Assembly: GCF_017642925.1 (NCBI RefSeq)
Contig: NZ_JAEPOL010000001.1
Coordinates: forward strand, 186,001-250,000
Direction of reading: 5' to 3'
Origin: Maricaulis sp.
Lineage (GTDB): Bacteria; Pseudomonadota; Alphaproteobacteria; Caulobacterales; Maricaulaceae
DNA: 64,000 nucleotides
Under the pieces are notes generated by a model that made no database searches, was not told the origin of the DNA, and saw only the letters and a program-made list of their open reading frames with translations. A program made the position numbers and the translations under genes. Positions 8,932 to 17,748 of the stretch are shown here, in pieces; position 1 is the stretch's first letter; each line of letters begins with the position of its first letter.

Positions 8932-9633
8932 TCAGGCCGGGACGCCGGCCATCTCTTCCACGATCGCCCGGGCGGCGGCGGCGGGATCTTCGGCGGCGTT
9001 GACGGGGCGGCCGACCACGAGGTGGGTGGCGCCCTGGGCGAGGGCTGCGGCCGGGGTGGCGACGCGTTTCTGGTCGCCGATATCGGCGCCGGCCGGCCGG
9101 ATGCCCGGGGTGACGATCAGGAAATCATCGCCGAAGCGCTGGCGGATTTCGGTGGCTTCGTGAGCGCTGGCCACGACACCGTCGACACCGGCCTCGAGCG
9201 CCTGTTCCACACGGCGCAGGACGAGATCGCGGGCGCCATAGGCATAGCCCATCTCGGCCAGCATGGCGTCGTCATAACTGGTCAGCACGGTGACGCCGAG
9301 AATGCGCAGTTTCGACCCTTCGCGCCCGGCGACGGCGGCGCGCATCACCGGCGGTTCGGCGTGCACGGTCAGCAGGTCGGCGCCGCCGGCGGTGATCGAC
9401 CGGGTCGCCTTTTCCACCGTGGCGGGGATGTCGTGCAGCTTGAAGTCCAGGAAGACGTCCTTGCCGGCACCCTTCAGGCGGCGGCAGAGGTCCATCCCGC
9501 CCACGGGGAGCAGCTGGAGACCGATCTTGTAGAAGCTGACGGCATCGCCGACGGCCTGGGTGATCGACCAGGCCTGGTCGGTCGTCGGCACGTCGAGCGC
9601 GACAATGAGGCGGGGATCTGCAGTGTGTGACAT
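8932..9633 (-). CDS. pyrF: Orotidine 5'-phosphate decarboxylase
   Basis: PyrF converts OMP to UMP, the last step of de novo pyrimidine synthesis. The 233-residue protein carries the catalytic block [16 protein letters not shown] (Asp-Lys-x-x-Asp network), the N-terminal [24 protein letters not shown], and the phosphate-binding [18 protein letters not shown] near the C terminus. It lies 9 bp downstream of the LysE-type exporter gene on the same strand. Confidence 0.97.
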   Translation of the reverse strand: MSHTADPRLIVALDVPTTDQAWSITQAVGDAVSFYKIGLQLLPVGGMDLCRRLKGAGKDVFLDFKLHDIPATVEKATRSITAGGADLLTVHAEPPVMRAAVAGREGSKLRILGVTVLTSYDDAMLAEMGYAYGARDLVLRRVEQALEAGVDGVVASAHEATEIRQRFGDDFLIVTPGIRPAGADIGDQKRVATPAAALAQGATHLVVGRPVNAAEDPAAAARAIVEEMAGVPA

Positions 9634-9642
9634 GGGCGCTTT

Positions 9643-10269
9643 CTAGGTCGCATTGCCCGAAAAGATCAAGCGCAGACCGAGTCCGCCGAACGCCGTGGCG
9701 GCAACGCCGTTGAGCACGCGGCGGGAAATCCGCGAGGATTTCAGCTGCTGCTGGGCGGCGCCGGCGGCAAACACGATCACGGTCAGCACGCAGCCGCCGA
9801 TGGCGAAGAAGACCAGGCCGAGCGTCAGCATCTGCAGCCAGACCGGACCCAGTTCGGCATTGGTGAATTGCGGCAGCAGCGCCAGGAAGAAAAGGCCGAT
9901 CTTGGGATTGAGCAGATTGGTCACCAGGCCGCGGCGGAAGGCGCGTGCGGCGCTGCCGGCGCCCTCGGCCTCGATCGGCGCATCCAGGCTGCGAAAGGTT
10001 TTCCAGCCCAGCCAGATCAGATAGGCGGCCCCGGCATAGCGCACGGCTGTCAGGGCATGTTCGGAGGCGGCGATCAGCGCCGCCAGCCCGCCGGCAGCGG
10101 CAATCGTCCACACCAGACCGCCGGTGCAGATGCCTGCGACAGCGCCCAGACCGGCGCGCGGCCCGCGCGAGGCGGCGGTGGCGAGGGTGAAGGCCATGTC
10201 GGGACCCGGTGTCAGGGCCAGGGCGATGCCGGCGGCCAGGAAAAGCGGGAAAAGCGAGAGGTCAAGCAT
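9643..10269 (-). CDS. LysE/RhtB family amino-acid exporter
   Basis: From the ATG at 10269 the product is 208 residues with about six membrane helices. It carries the family motif ALTPGPDMAFTLATAASRG near the N terminus (PGP motif in helix 1), AYLIWLGWKTFRS and NPKIGLFFLALLPQF. Members export amino acids or homoserine lactones; the substrate here is unknown. An upstream ATG at 10296 would add nine hydrophilic residues and is less likely. It lies just upstream of pyrF, a probable two-gene unit. Confidence 0.88.
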   Translation of the reverse strand: MLDLSLFPLFLAAGIALALTPGPDMAFTLATAASRGPRAGLGAVAGICTGGLVWTIAAAGGLAALIAASEHALTAVRYAGAAYLIWLGWKTFRSLDAPIEAEGAGSAARAFRRGLVTNLLNPKIGLFFLALLPQFTNAELGPVWLQMLTLGLVFFAIGGCVLTVIVFAAGAAQQQLKSSRISRRVLNGVAATAFGGLGLRLIFSGNAT

Positions 10270-10350
10270 GGCGGACTCCGGGCCGGTTTCCGGCACTATG
10301 ACGCCATCCCGCCGCTCTGGCGAGCGTTGTCAGTCTGCGGCGACGCGGGT

Positions 10351-11628
10351 TCAGTCGGTCGCGACGCCGGCGAAGATGTGGAACGGGTAGTCCTCGATCA
10401 ACCGCCGGGAAAACTCGATACCACGCACGCAATTGCCCTGCCGGTCGAGCCGCGGCGAGAACAGCGCGATACCGGCGATACCGGGTATGACGATCATCAG
10501 ACCGCCGGACACACCGGACTTGGCGGGCAGGCCGACCGAGAAAGCGTATTCGCCGGAATAGTCGTACATGCCGCATGTCAGCATCAATGACAGCGTATTG
10601 CGCACGATGCGCGGGTCGATCACCCGGTGGCCGGTGAGCGGACACACCCCGCCATTGGCCAGCATGGCGGCTGCCACTGACAGGCCCTGACAGTCCAGCG
10701 TCAGCGAACAGGTGCGGAAATAAAGATCGAGCGCGGCTTCGGTATCGGCGCCTTCGGGAAAGGCGTCATGCTCGTCCATCAGCTTGACCAGGGAGAGGTT
10801 GCGCGCCGCCGTCTGGCGTTCGGAGTGATAGACGGCTTCGTCAAAGCCGCATGCCGCTCCGCCCGCTGCCGAGGCCACGAAGCGCTGCACCAGGTCCTGG
10901 CGGTCGGCAACGGTGCGCGAGGGGCGGATCATGGCGGTGCACATGATGGCGCCGGAATTGATCATCGGATTGTGCGGCCGGTTGTCCGGGTCCAGCGCCA
11001 GCTCGTTGAAACGGCGGCCCGAAGGTTCGCGGCCGACATGGCGGTGCACCTGGTTCTCGCCGTTCAGCGCCAGGGCGAGGGCATAATTCAGCGGTTTCAC
11101 CACCGATTGCAGGCAGAAGGCCTGCTCCGCATCGCCCAGCGCGAGACGCTGGCCGTCCAGGCTGCACACGGCCAGGCCGAACTGGTCCGGGTCCTGGCGG
11201 GCCAGTTCGGGGATATAGCTGGCCACCGTGCCGGCGCGGTTCTCGCGGGCATAATCGAACAGATTGGCGATGCGGCCGGAAAACCCGCCGAAACCGGCAA
11301 TGGCCAGCTGGCCGTCCAGCGCGCGCTCCATGAGGCGCAGCGCGTCCGCCGGGATTTCCGCGCTGCCCTCGAACACGTCCGGTTTCAGCGGACGGGTCTC
11401 CCCTTCCAGCGCCGCTTTCAGGCCGGCAAGGCGCGGAATGGCGAGATCGATCCCCTCGCGCGCCAGCCGCTCCGCCAGCGCCTGCGTCGTGCCGATCCCG
11501 GCCTGTTTCGCCGTGCGGCACAGCGCACGCAGCCGCTCATCCTGCGCCGCCCGGTCACTGCGATCATGCTCGAAGCGCGCACGGCGCCCGCGAAAACGGG
11601 AAAATCGGGACAGTCCGGACCGGTTCAT
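10351..11628 (-). CDS. Glutaminase, animal (kidney/liver) type with helical N-terminal domain
   Basis: The 425-residue protein hydrolyses glutamine to glutamate and ammonia. From the ATG at 11628 there is a basic leader, then a helical domain (about 25-125) matching the pre-catalytic region of animal GLS, then the beta-lactamase-like glutaminase domain. The catalytic pair is in FCLQSVVKP (Ser175, Lys178), with YIPELA (Tyr138), PHNPMINSGAI (Asn224), CGMYDYSG and VGLPAKSGVSGG. The gating-loop region EPSGRRFNELALDPDNRP and the segment TLANGG-like MLANGGVCPLTG follow the animal enzymes more closely than E. coli YbaS/YneH (about 310 residues). An in-frame ATG at 11706 adds a basic stretch overlapping the repeat and is rejected. 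Confidence 0.9.
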   Translation of the reverse strand: MNRSGLSRFSRFRGRRARFEHDRSDRAAQDERLRALCRTAKQAGIGTTQALAERLAREGIDLAIPRLAGLKAALEGETRPLKPDVFEGSAEIPADALRLMERALDGQLAIAGFGGFSGRIANLFDYARENRAGTVASYIPELARQDPDQFGLAVCSLDGQRLALGDAEQAFCLQSVVKPLNYALALALNGENQVHRHVGREPSGRRFNELALDPDNRPHNPMINSGAIMCTAMIRPSRTVADRQDLVQRFVASAAGGAACGFDEAVYHSERQTAARNLSLVKLMDEHDAFPEGADTEAALDLYFRTCSLTLDCQGLSVAAAMLANGGVCPLTGHRVIDPRIVRNTLSLMLTCGMYDYSGEYAFSVGLPAKSGVSGGLMIVIPGIAGIALFSPRLDRQGNCVRGIEFSRRLIEDYPFHIFAGVATD

Positions 11629-11710
11629 ACGGCGAGCATGACGCGGATTGCGTGTGTGTCCAAGCGGGGTTGGCGGTTTGTCCGATTTCGCCCCGTGCGG
11701 CCTCACTCGC

Positions 11711-11859
11711 CGTCATCCTGACGAAGGTCAGGACCCAGTTCATAGAGGGAGATTTGGGCTTTAGGGGCTCGGATCGAGCGGTGCCTTCACGAGGGATAGG
11801 TGCGAGGTCGCGGCCACTGCGCTCTATGACCTGGGCCCTGACCTTCGTCAGGGTGACGG
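11711..11859. repeat. Repeat family A, copy 2
   Basis: This full element of 149 bp has well-preserved ends: CGTCATCCTGACGAAGGTCA on the left and CCTTCGTCAGGGTGACGG on the right. Each arm also folds on itself (CCTGAC-GAAG-GTCAGG). The outer arms pair over more than 25 bases. It is in the same orientation relative to element B as copy 1. Confidence 0.82.
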
Positions 11860-11903
11860 TGTTTGTTGCGGCGTTTGCGCTTTCTACTTCCAACTCTCTC
11901 CAC

Positions 11904-12054
11904 TTTTCCCGGCCACCCGCCTTCGCGGGCGCAGGCTTCAGCCTGCGCAGGCAGGCTGTAGATCCGGGACCGACCGAAGATCATTTCAAGCGATGAGCTT
12001 CCCGTCGGTCCCGGCGCTTCGCCCGGCCTTCGCCGGGCGTCCGGCCGGGAAAAA
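11904..12054. repeat. Repeat family B, copy 2
   Basis: The 151-bp element begins TTTTCCCGGCCACCCGCC and ends CGGCCGGGAAAAA. It has the internal stems CGCCTTCGCGGGCG, GGGACCGACCGAAG with CCCGTCGGTCCC, and GCCCGGCCTTCGCCGGGC. It ends 110 bp upstream of the argG start. Confidence 0.82.
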
Positions 12055-12164
12055 TGTGGGGGAGAAGGCGGTCTTTGCAGTGCCAAACCTGTGCACCCGA
12101 TCATTCCCCTTGCGTGCGCACGGGCTTGGCGGTAGGCGAACGGCAGACGAAAAGGAAATGCGCC

Positions 12165-13397
12165 ATGCCTGCCAAAAAGCCTGTGAAAAAGGTTGTTCTT
12201 GCCTATTCCGGCGGTCTCGACACGTCGGTGATCCTGAAATGGCTCCAGGATCAGTACGGCGCGGAAGTCGTGACTTTCACGGCCGATCTGGGCCAGGGCG
12301 AGGAGCTGGAACCGGCGCGCAAGAAGGCCGAAGCGGCCGGCGTGAAGGACATCTTCATCGAGGATCTGCGCGAGGAATTCGTGCGCGACTTCGTCTTCCC
12401 GATGGTGCGCGCCAATGCGGTCTATGAAGGTCTTTACCTGCTGGGCACCTCGATCGCCCGGCCGCTGATCTCCAAACGTCTGGTGGAGATTGCCCACGAA
12501 ACCGGCGCCGACGCCGTGGCGCACGGCGCGACCGGCAAGGGCAATGACCAGGTGCGGTTCGAGCTGGGGGTCTATGCGCTGGACCCGGACCTGCGCGTGA
12601 TTGCACCCTGGCGCGAATGGGATCTCAATTCGCGCACCAAGCTGATCGCCTATGCCGAACAGCACGGCATCCAGGTGGCCAAGGACAAGCGCGGTGAGGC
12701 GCCCTTCTCGGTCGACGCCAATCTCTGGCACACCTCGTCGGAGGGCAAGGTGCTGGAAAATCCGGCCGAGGAAGCGTCCGACATCGTCTTCCAGCGCACG
12801 GTCGACCCGGTCGATGCGCCGGACACGCCGGAATATGTCACGATCAGCTTCGAGCGCGGCGATGCGACGGCGGTGAACGGCAAGGCCATGAGCCCTGCCA
12901 CCCTCCTGACAGAACTGAACGAGCTGGGCCGCAAGCACGGGATCGGCCGTCTCGACCTGGTGGAGAACCGCTTTGTCGGCATGAAGTCGCGCGGCATCTA
13001 CGAGACGCCGGGCGGTACCATCCTGATGGCGGCCCATCGCGGCATCGAACAGCTCACCCTCGACCGCGGTGCCGCGCACCTGAAGGACGAGCTGATGCCG
13101 AAATACGCCAAGCTGCTCTATGAAGGCTTCTGGTTCTCGCCGGAGCGCGAAATGCTGCAGGCGGCGATCGACAAGAGTCAGGAGTATGTCACGGGCGATG
13201 TTCGACTGAAACTCTACAAGGGTTCGGCCAATGTCGTCGGCCGGTCTTCCGACCACACGCTGTATTCCGAGGCGCATGTGACCTTCGAGGAAGACGATGT
13301 CTACGACCAGAAGGACGCCGAGGGCTTCATCCGCCTCAATGCGCTGCGCCTGCAGCTGATGGCGCGCCGCAAGCGCCGTCTGGGCCGCAACGACTGA
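12165..13397 (+). CDS. argG: Argininosuccinate synthase
   Basis: ArgG condenses citrulline and aspartate using ATP in arginine biosynthesis. The 410-residue protein begins [20 protein letters not shown], containing the N-type ATP pyrophosphatase SGGLDTS loop. It continues with [51 protein letters not shown] and [11 protein letters not shown], all diagnostic. The start at 12165 is supported by AAAGGA ten bases upstream; the frame is open further up but runs through repeat B. The gene is monocistronic and begins a plus-strand stretch. Confidence 0.98.
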   Translation: MPAKKPVKKVVLAYSGGLDTSVILKWLQDQYGAEVVTFTADLGQGEELEPARKKAEAAGVKDIFIEDLREEFVRDFVFPMVRANAVYEGLYLLGTSIARPLISKRLVEIAHETGADAVAHGATGKGNDQVRFELGVYALDPDLRVIAPWREWDLNSRTKLIAYAEQHGIQVAKDKRGEAPFSVDANLWHTSSEGKVLENPAEEASDIVFQRTVDPVDAPDTPEYVTISFERGDATAVNGKAMSPATLLTELNELGRKHGIGRLDLVENRFVGMKSRGIYETPGGTILMAAHRGIEQLTLDRGAAHLKDELMPKYAKLLYEGFWFSPEREMLQAAIDKSQEYVTGDVRLKLYKGSANVVGRSSDHTLYSEAHVTFEEDDVYDQKDAEGFIRLNALRLQLMARRKRRLGRND

Positions 13398-13602
13398 CCC
13401 CGGCGGAGCGCAATTTCCCTGTTCCTGCCGCCTGTTCGCCGCATTCCGTCGCGATGAATGAAAAATTCATTGCGCCGGGCGGCGCTTTACACCGCCACCC
13501 CCCGGGGCAAGGGTTACCGACTGCCGGCAGCGAGGCCGGCGGCGGATATGGAGCAGAGCGGGCGTTTGACCATGTGTACCCCGGTCAGGGGCGGGTGAGG
13601 AC

Positions 13603-14739
13603 ATGCACTCGGCCCTGCTGACGATATTGCTGGATTTGCTCTTCGTCGCGGCCGGGACGGTCGCGGCCGCCTATCTGTGGACGCATGCCCGGTCGATCGA
13701 GTTCGCCGGCGCGGTGCGCGCCGTGCAGGTGCTGTCCGTCGGTATCGTGCTGTGGGCCGCCTATTATCTCGCCGATGCCCTCCTGCACATTGCCGGCCCG
13801 CTGGTACTGCCGCCGGATGTGCTCGCTGTCTGGGTGGACCTTGCCGGCCACCGCATCCGTCCGCTGTCCGATGCCGTGGCCGTCGGCCTGATGCTGATCG
13901 GCTTCGTGATGCTGATCCGGCGGCTGGGACGGCTCCTGTCGCGGATGCGGCGCTCGGCGAGCCGGATGCAGGTCGAGCTGTCCTCACGCGATACGCTGGA
14001 GGCGGAACTCAAGACCGAGGCCGAGATGCAGCGTGCCCTGCGCCAGTCGAAATCGGAATTCCTCTTGGGGCTGAGCCATGAGCTGCAGACCCCGCTGAAC
14101 GGCATTCTCGGCCTGGCCAGCCTCTTGGCCAATACCGAGCTCGATGCCGAACAGCGCCGCCTGCTGACCACGCTGGAACAGTCGGCCCAGTCGACGCTGC
14201 ACCGGGTCAGCGATGTGCTGGACCTGTCGCTGCTGGAAAACGGCAAGGTGGAATTACGCAGCACGGTGTTCGAGCCGTGCGAGCTGATCCGGTCGGTGAC
14301 CGGCCTGTTTGCGCCGCTGGCGGCCGAGCGCGGCCTGGAACTGGGCCCGGCCTGCGGTGATGACGGCAAACAGCCGATGATCGGCGATCCGGGCCGGATC
14401 AAGCAGATCCTCACCCATCTCGTCTCCAACGCGATCAAGTTTACCCCGCAAGGGCGGATCACCGTCCATGTGAAAGCCGAGCCCATCGATCCCGATCATG
14501 CGCGCCTGACCTTCACCGTCACCGATACCGGGATCGGCATGACGCCGGAAGAGCTCGACCTCGCGACCGAGACGCGCACGCTGCGTACCGGATCTGGCAG
14601 CGGGATCGGCCTGTCGATCTGCCGCCGCCTGGTCGATCTGATGGAGGGCGAGCTGACCTTCGACAGCACGCCGGGCGAGGGCACGCAGGCGCGCGCCTGC
14701 ATTGTCGTGCAGGTCGAGCCGGACACGGTTGAGGTCTGA
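13603..14739 (+). CDS. Orphan membrane-bound sensor histidine kinase
   Basis: The 378-residue protein has three hydrophobic segments (about 5-25, 41-65, 90-108), a coiled linker (110-150) and a HisKA/HATPase core. The phospho-acceptor His159 sits in SHELQTPLNGILG, where Gln replaces the usual Arg of the H box. The N box is HLVSNAIKFT, G1 DTGIGM and G2 GSGIGLSICRRL, so the kinase should be active. No response regulator gene lies nearby, and the sensor region has no recognisable ligand domain. The signal and partner are unknown. Confidence 0.88.
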   Translation: MHSALLTILLDLLFVAAGTVAAAYLWTHARSIEFAGAVRAVQVLSVGIVLWAAYYLADALLHIAGPLVLPPDVLAVWVDLAGHRIRPLSDAVAVGLMLIGFVMLIRRLGRLLSRMRRSASRMQVELSSRDTLEAELKTEAEMQRALRQSKSEFLLGLSHELQTPLNGILGLASLLANTELDAEQRRLLTTLEQSAQSTLHRVSDVLDLSLLENGKVELRSTVFEPCELIRSVTGLFAPLAAERGLELGPACGDDGKQPMIGDPGRIKQILTHLVSNAIKFTPQGRITVHVKAEPIDPDHARLTFTVTDTGIGMTPEELDLATETRTLRTGSGSGIGLSICRRLVDLMEGELTFDSTPGEGTQARACIVVQVEPDTVEV

Positions 14740-14862
14740 TCTGCGGGCGAGGTCTGAGCCCCGGCGGCGCGCCGGGCCGCAATCTGTCCGCTTCCTCATG
14801 GAAGGGTAATTTGCCTGCCGGGCTGTCGCGGCTAGTCTCGCCCGGACAAGGGGAGGTTCATC

Positions 14863-15501
14863 ATGATCACGACTTATCTTTCCGCACTCATGCTCACGGC
14901 TGCGGGCCTGGACGGCGCCGCTGCGGCGGATTTCGACCGTCCGGCCCTGCTGGAACTGGCACCGGCGGACGTGCAGGCCGATATCGCCGCGTCCGGCCGC
15001 CACATCCTGGTGGTGCGGCATGCCTACAAGATCTCGCCGGACTGCAACGGCATGGAATGCCCGCTCAGCGAGGCGGGCGAGGCGATGGTGACGCGGCTGT
15101 CCGGCCTGCTGGGCGAGGCGCCGGTCGACCGGGCCTATGCCAGCGCCGCCTGCCGCACCCGGCTGACGGCGGCGGCCGGCCATGCCGAAGTGGTCGTGCA
15201 CCAGGCCGTTGACGGCTATGCCGCCGACTGCACGCCGGGCGCCACGATCGAACGCCAGCGTTCCGCGGCCTTCGCCGAAGCCCGCGATGGCGAGGCCCGC
15301 TGGACGCTCGCCGGCGAGCATTCCAACACCTCCTGCCTGTGGCTGGCCGAGTTTGCCGGCGTCTCCGCCGCCGAAGCCGCCGGCTGCGAAGAGGGCCGTC
15401 TGCCGGAAACCGCCTATGGCGACATCTACTGGCTTTACCAGTCCGGCGGTGACTGGCAGCTCGCCGTGCTGCCCGGCGCCTTCAGCGTCGATGCCGAGTG
15501 A
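14863..15501 (+). CDS. Exported SixA-like histidine phosphatase superfamily protein
   Basis: This 212-residue protein starts with a probable signal peptide (MITTYLSALMLTAAGLDGAA). It then has HILVVRHAYK, in which the catalytic His is followed by Ala-Tyr rather than the usual Gly. A second-histidine region, AGEHSNTSCLW, resembles the V-G-H-S-N-T block of the superfamily. Four to six cysteines (such as SPDCNGMEC and AACRTRL) suggest disulfides in the periplasm. The phosphorylated substrate is unknown. The last base of its stop codon is the first base of the next gene's ATG, pointing to co-translation with the tyrosine phosphatase gene. Confidence 0.72.
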   Translation: MITTYLSALMLTAAGLDGAAAADFDRPALLELAPADVQADIAASGRHILVVRHAYKISPDCNGMECPLSEAGEAMVTRLSGLLGEAPVDRAYASAACRTRLTAAAGHAEVVVHQAVDGYAADCTPGATIERQRSAAFAEARDGEARWTLAGEHSNTSCLWLAEFAGVSAAEAAGCEEGRLPETAYGDIYWLYQSGGDWQLAVLPGAFSVDAE

Positions 15502-15977
15502 TGCGTCTGCTCTTCGTGTGCACCGGGAATATCTGCCGTTCGCCGACGGCGGAAGCGGTCGCACGGGCACGGATCGAGGCGCTGGGGCTGGACTGGAGCG
15601 TCGATTCCGCCGGCACCAGCGGCTGGCATGAAGGCGAGCCGCCGGATCCGCGCAGCCAGGCGGCGGCCGCCGCCCGCGGCTACAGTTTCGACGGGCTCGC
15701 GGCGCGGGCCCTGGTGGCGGAAGACTTCACCCGCTTCGACAATATCCTGGCCATGGACAGTGGACATGACAGCCATCTGCGCCGTCTTGCACCACCGGGC
15801 GTGTCGGGCCGGATTTCCCGCCTGATGGACTGGGCGCCGGACAAGCAGATGGGCGATGTGCCGGACCCATATTATGGCACCGATGCCGGGTTCGAGGATG
15901 TGCTCGATCTGGTTGAGGCCGGGGTGGACGGGCTGATTGCCGCGCTGCGTGCGCAGCCCGGTCAGGCCAGCGGGTAA
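15501..15977 (+). CDS. Low-molecular-weight protein-tyrosine phosphatase
   Basis: The 158-residue cytosolic protein begins MRLLFVCTGNICRSPTAEA with the P-loop C-x5-R signature (CTGNICR). The general-acid aspartate lies in MGDVPDPYYG, matching the DPY motif. Such enzymes dephosphorylate tyrosine on proteins, often in polysaccharide control, although no tyrosine kinase is nearby. The start overlaps the previous stop by one base (TGATG); a GTG one codon earlier is also possible. Its 3' end overlaps thpR on the other strand by 16 bases. Confidence 0.93.
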   Translation: MRLLFVCTGNICRSPTAEAVARARIEALGLDWSVDSAGTSGWHEGEPPDPRSQAAAAARGYSFDGLAARALVAEDFTRFDNILAMDSGHDSHLRRLAPPGVSGRISRLMDWAPDKQMGDVPDPYYGTDAGFEDVLDLVEAGVDGLIAALRAQPGQASG

Positions 15978-16501
15978 TCGGCCTCGGCTTCGTAGATATT
16001 GGCGTCGCCGCGCGTGATCCAGCTGGAATAGAGGCTGAAATGCGTGGCCATCCAGGCCTCGGTCTCCAGATCGCTGGCGCGCTGGGTAAAGCGGTTGGCC
16101 TTGTCCACGGGCGTGCCCTGCAGATAGGCGATCGTCATGTGCGGGTGGAAATTGCGCGTCTCCGGCTTCAGACCGGCGCGCCGCGCCGCCCGCTCGCACT
16201 TGCCCGCCAGCGTGGCAACGGCCTCGCCGGCCTCGACGCCCAGCCAGAGCGCGCGCGGATCGGCCTTGCCGAACCAGCCCGCCCCCTTGAGCCGCACGGT
16301 GAAGGGGTCCATCCGGATATTCGCCAGCTCGGCATCGAGATCCTCGGCCGTGCGCTCGTCGATCTCGCCGAAAAAGCGCAGCGTGATGTGGAAATTCTCC
16401 ACGGGCCGCCAGCGCGCGCCCGGCACGCCCTTCTGCAGGCGCACCAGTCCGGCGCCGATGTTTTCGGGCACGGGCAGGGCGGCAAACAGGCGCAGGGACA
16501 T
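15962..16501 (-). CDS. thpR: RNA 2',3'-cyclic phosphodiesterase (2'-5' RNA ligase family)
   Basis: ThpR opens 2',3'-cyclic phosphate ends of RNA. The 179-residue protein has the two H-x-T-x catalytic motifs of the 2H superfamily: NFHITLRFFGEI and NFHPHMTIAYL. It begins MSLRLFAALPVPENI as expected for the family. It converges on the tyrosine-phosphatase gene with a 16-base overlap of coding ends. Confidence 0.92.
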   Translation of the reverse strand: MSLRLFAALPVPENIGAGLVRLQKGVPGARWRPVENFHITLRFFGEIDERTAEDLDAELANIRMDPFTVRLKGAGWFGKADPRALWLGVEAGEAVATLAGKCERAARRAGLKPETRNFHPHMTIAYLQGTPVDKANRFTQRASDLETEAWMATHFSLYSSWITRGDANIYEAEADYPLA

Positions 16502-16716
16502 GGTCCGGAACTCCGCAACGGGCTCTTTAGTGCCTAGGACAGTTTGTGCCGGCTCGGCAATGGCGCCCGGGACGTGTCAGCGTCTGACAGGGGGGACGCG
16601 ACCCCCGTTGCGTCCCGCCTTGCCATTTTCGCCGGTCGCCCCGATATTGCCCGTCAAAGCGCCCTGTCGGCGCGCGGCGTGTTTCCGCACGCCCTGACTA
16701 CGAGAGAGACGTAACG

Positions 16717-17487
16717 ATGAACGACTTTTCCCGCACCTATTCCGGCGCCCAGTCGATGGACATGTCGCGGGATGCCGGCCTGCGCAAATTCATGCTCGGC
16801 GTCTACAACAAGATGGGCCTGGGTCTGCTGATCTCGGCCGCTCTGGCCTATGCGGTCGGCACTGTGACGCCCCTGACCATGCTGGTCTGGGGCACGCCGC
16901 TGCTCTTTGTCGTGCAATGGGGCCCGCTGGCCCTGCTGTTCGGCTCGATGTTCTTCATGCGCAATCCCTCGCCCACCGGCTCGGCCTTGCTCTACTGGGC
17001 AATCGTCGCCCTGATCGGTACGGGTCTGAGTGTCTGGGTCGTTGCTGCGGGCGGGTACGCGCCGGAAGGTATCACCACGTCGGGCGGCCGCACGCTGGCG
17101 ATCAGCTGGGCGACCATCGTCCAGGCCTTCACCATCACCGCCGGTGCCTTCCTGGGCCTGTCGGTGTTCGGCTATACGACGAAGATCAACCTGCAGCCGA
17201 TCCAGTCCTTCCTGTTCATGGGTATGATCGGCGCGATCATCCTGGGTGTGCTGAACGCCTTCTTCTTCCACTCGGCCGGCCTGGAACTGCTGCTGCAGTT
17301 CGGCGTGCTGCTGCTGATGGCGGGCGTGACGGCCTGGCAGACCCAGAGCCTGAAAGTGATGTACTATCAGGTGGCGGGCGACCAGCGCTCGATGGCCGTG
17401 CTCACCAATATGGGCGCGCTGAACCTCTACATCGCCTTCATCAACATGTTCCAGATCATCCTCTCGCTGCTCGGCAGCCGCGAATAG
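16717..17487 (+). CDS. Bax inhibitor-1 / YccA family membrane protein
   Basis: The 256-residue protein has a short cytosolic N terminus and about seven membrane helices from residue 35 onwards, ending near LYIAFINMFQIILSLLGSRE. Family-typical stretches are VYNKMGLGLLISAALAY and FGYTTKINLQPIQSFLFMG. Bacterial relatives are pH-sensitive calcium-leak proteins or FtsH-interacting factors; which applies here is unknown. A purine-rich GAGAGAGA lies just upstream, and a strong terminator follows the stop. Confidence 0.92.
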   Translation: MNDFSRTYSGAQSMDMSRDAGLRKFMLGVYNKMGLGLLISAALAYAVGTVTPLTMLVWGTPLLFVVQWGPLALLFGSMFFMRNPSPTGSALLYWAIVALIGTGLSVWVVAAGGYAPEGITTSGGRTLAISWATIVQAFTITAGAFLGLSVFGYTTKINLQPIQSFLFMGMIGAIILGVLNAFFFHSAGLELLLQFGVLLLMAGVTAWQTQSLKVMYYQVAGDQRSMAVLTNMGALNLYIAFINMFQIILSLLGSRE

Positions 17488-17512
17488 GATCAGCGGACAT
17501 CGCACAGAAAAC

Positions 17513-17543
17513 GGCCCCCGGGGAAAACTCCGGGGGCTTTTTT
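17513..17543 (+). terminator. Rho-independent terminator after the Bax-inhibitor gene
   Basis: The stem GCCCCCGGGG-AAAACT-CCGGGGGC is followed by TTTTTT. It lies 26 bp after the stop codon in the correct orientation. Confidence 0.9.
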
Positions 17544-17569
17544 GTGGGTGTTGGGGGGCCAGGCGCGCT

Positions 17570-17732
17570 GTCATCCCGGCCGTATGGCCTGCGCAGGCAG
17601 GCCGGAGGGCCGGGACCCATACGCTCGCTGTCTGCCGAAAGCAGGTTCGATACCGACGACATCTGGGCACGCACCGGGATTATGGGTCCCGGACGTGCGC
17701 CCCGCCTGTACGGGGCATTCATCCGGGATGAC
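17570..17732. repeat. Repeat family C, copy 1 (163 bp)
   Basis: The element starts GTCATCCCGGCCGTATGGCC and ends GGCATTCATCCGGGATGAC. It has subterminal stems (GGCCTGCGCAGGCAGGCC on the left, GCCCCGCCTGTACGGGGC on the right) and the pair GGGACCCATA / TATGGGTCCC towards the middle. It lies between the terminator and the DUF2794 gene. Copies 2 and 3 are exactly the same length. Confidence 0.85.
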
Positions 17733-17748
17733 AAGTGTCGCTGAAGTT

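Larger units (their letters stand above)
11629..12164. other. Gene-free gap with repeat elements A2 and B2 and the argG leader
   Basis: Between the divergent glutaminase and argG genes there is no credible gene. It holds an A element, a B element and about 110 bp directly upstream of argG. The argG ribosome-binding site AAAGGAAATGCGCC lies at the right end. No clear ARG box was recognised. Confidence 0.65.

Noticed and set aside
12054-12164. Upstream extension of argG into repeat B
   Set aside because: Family members start at MPAKKP-like positions, a ribosome-binding site precedes 12165, and the upstream part is repeat sequence.
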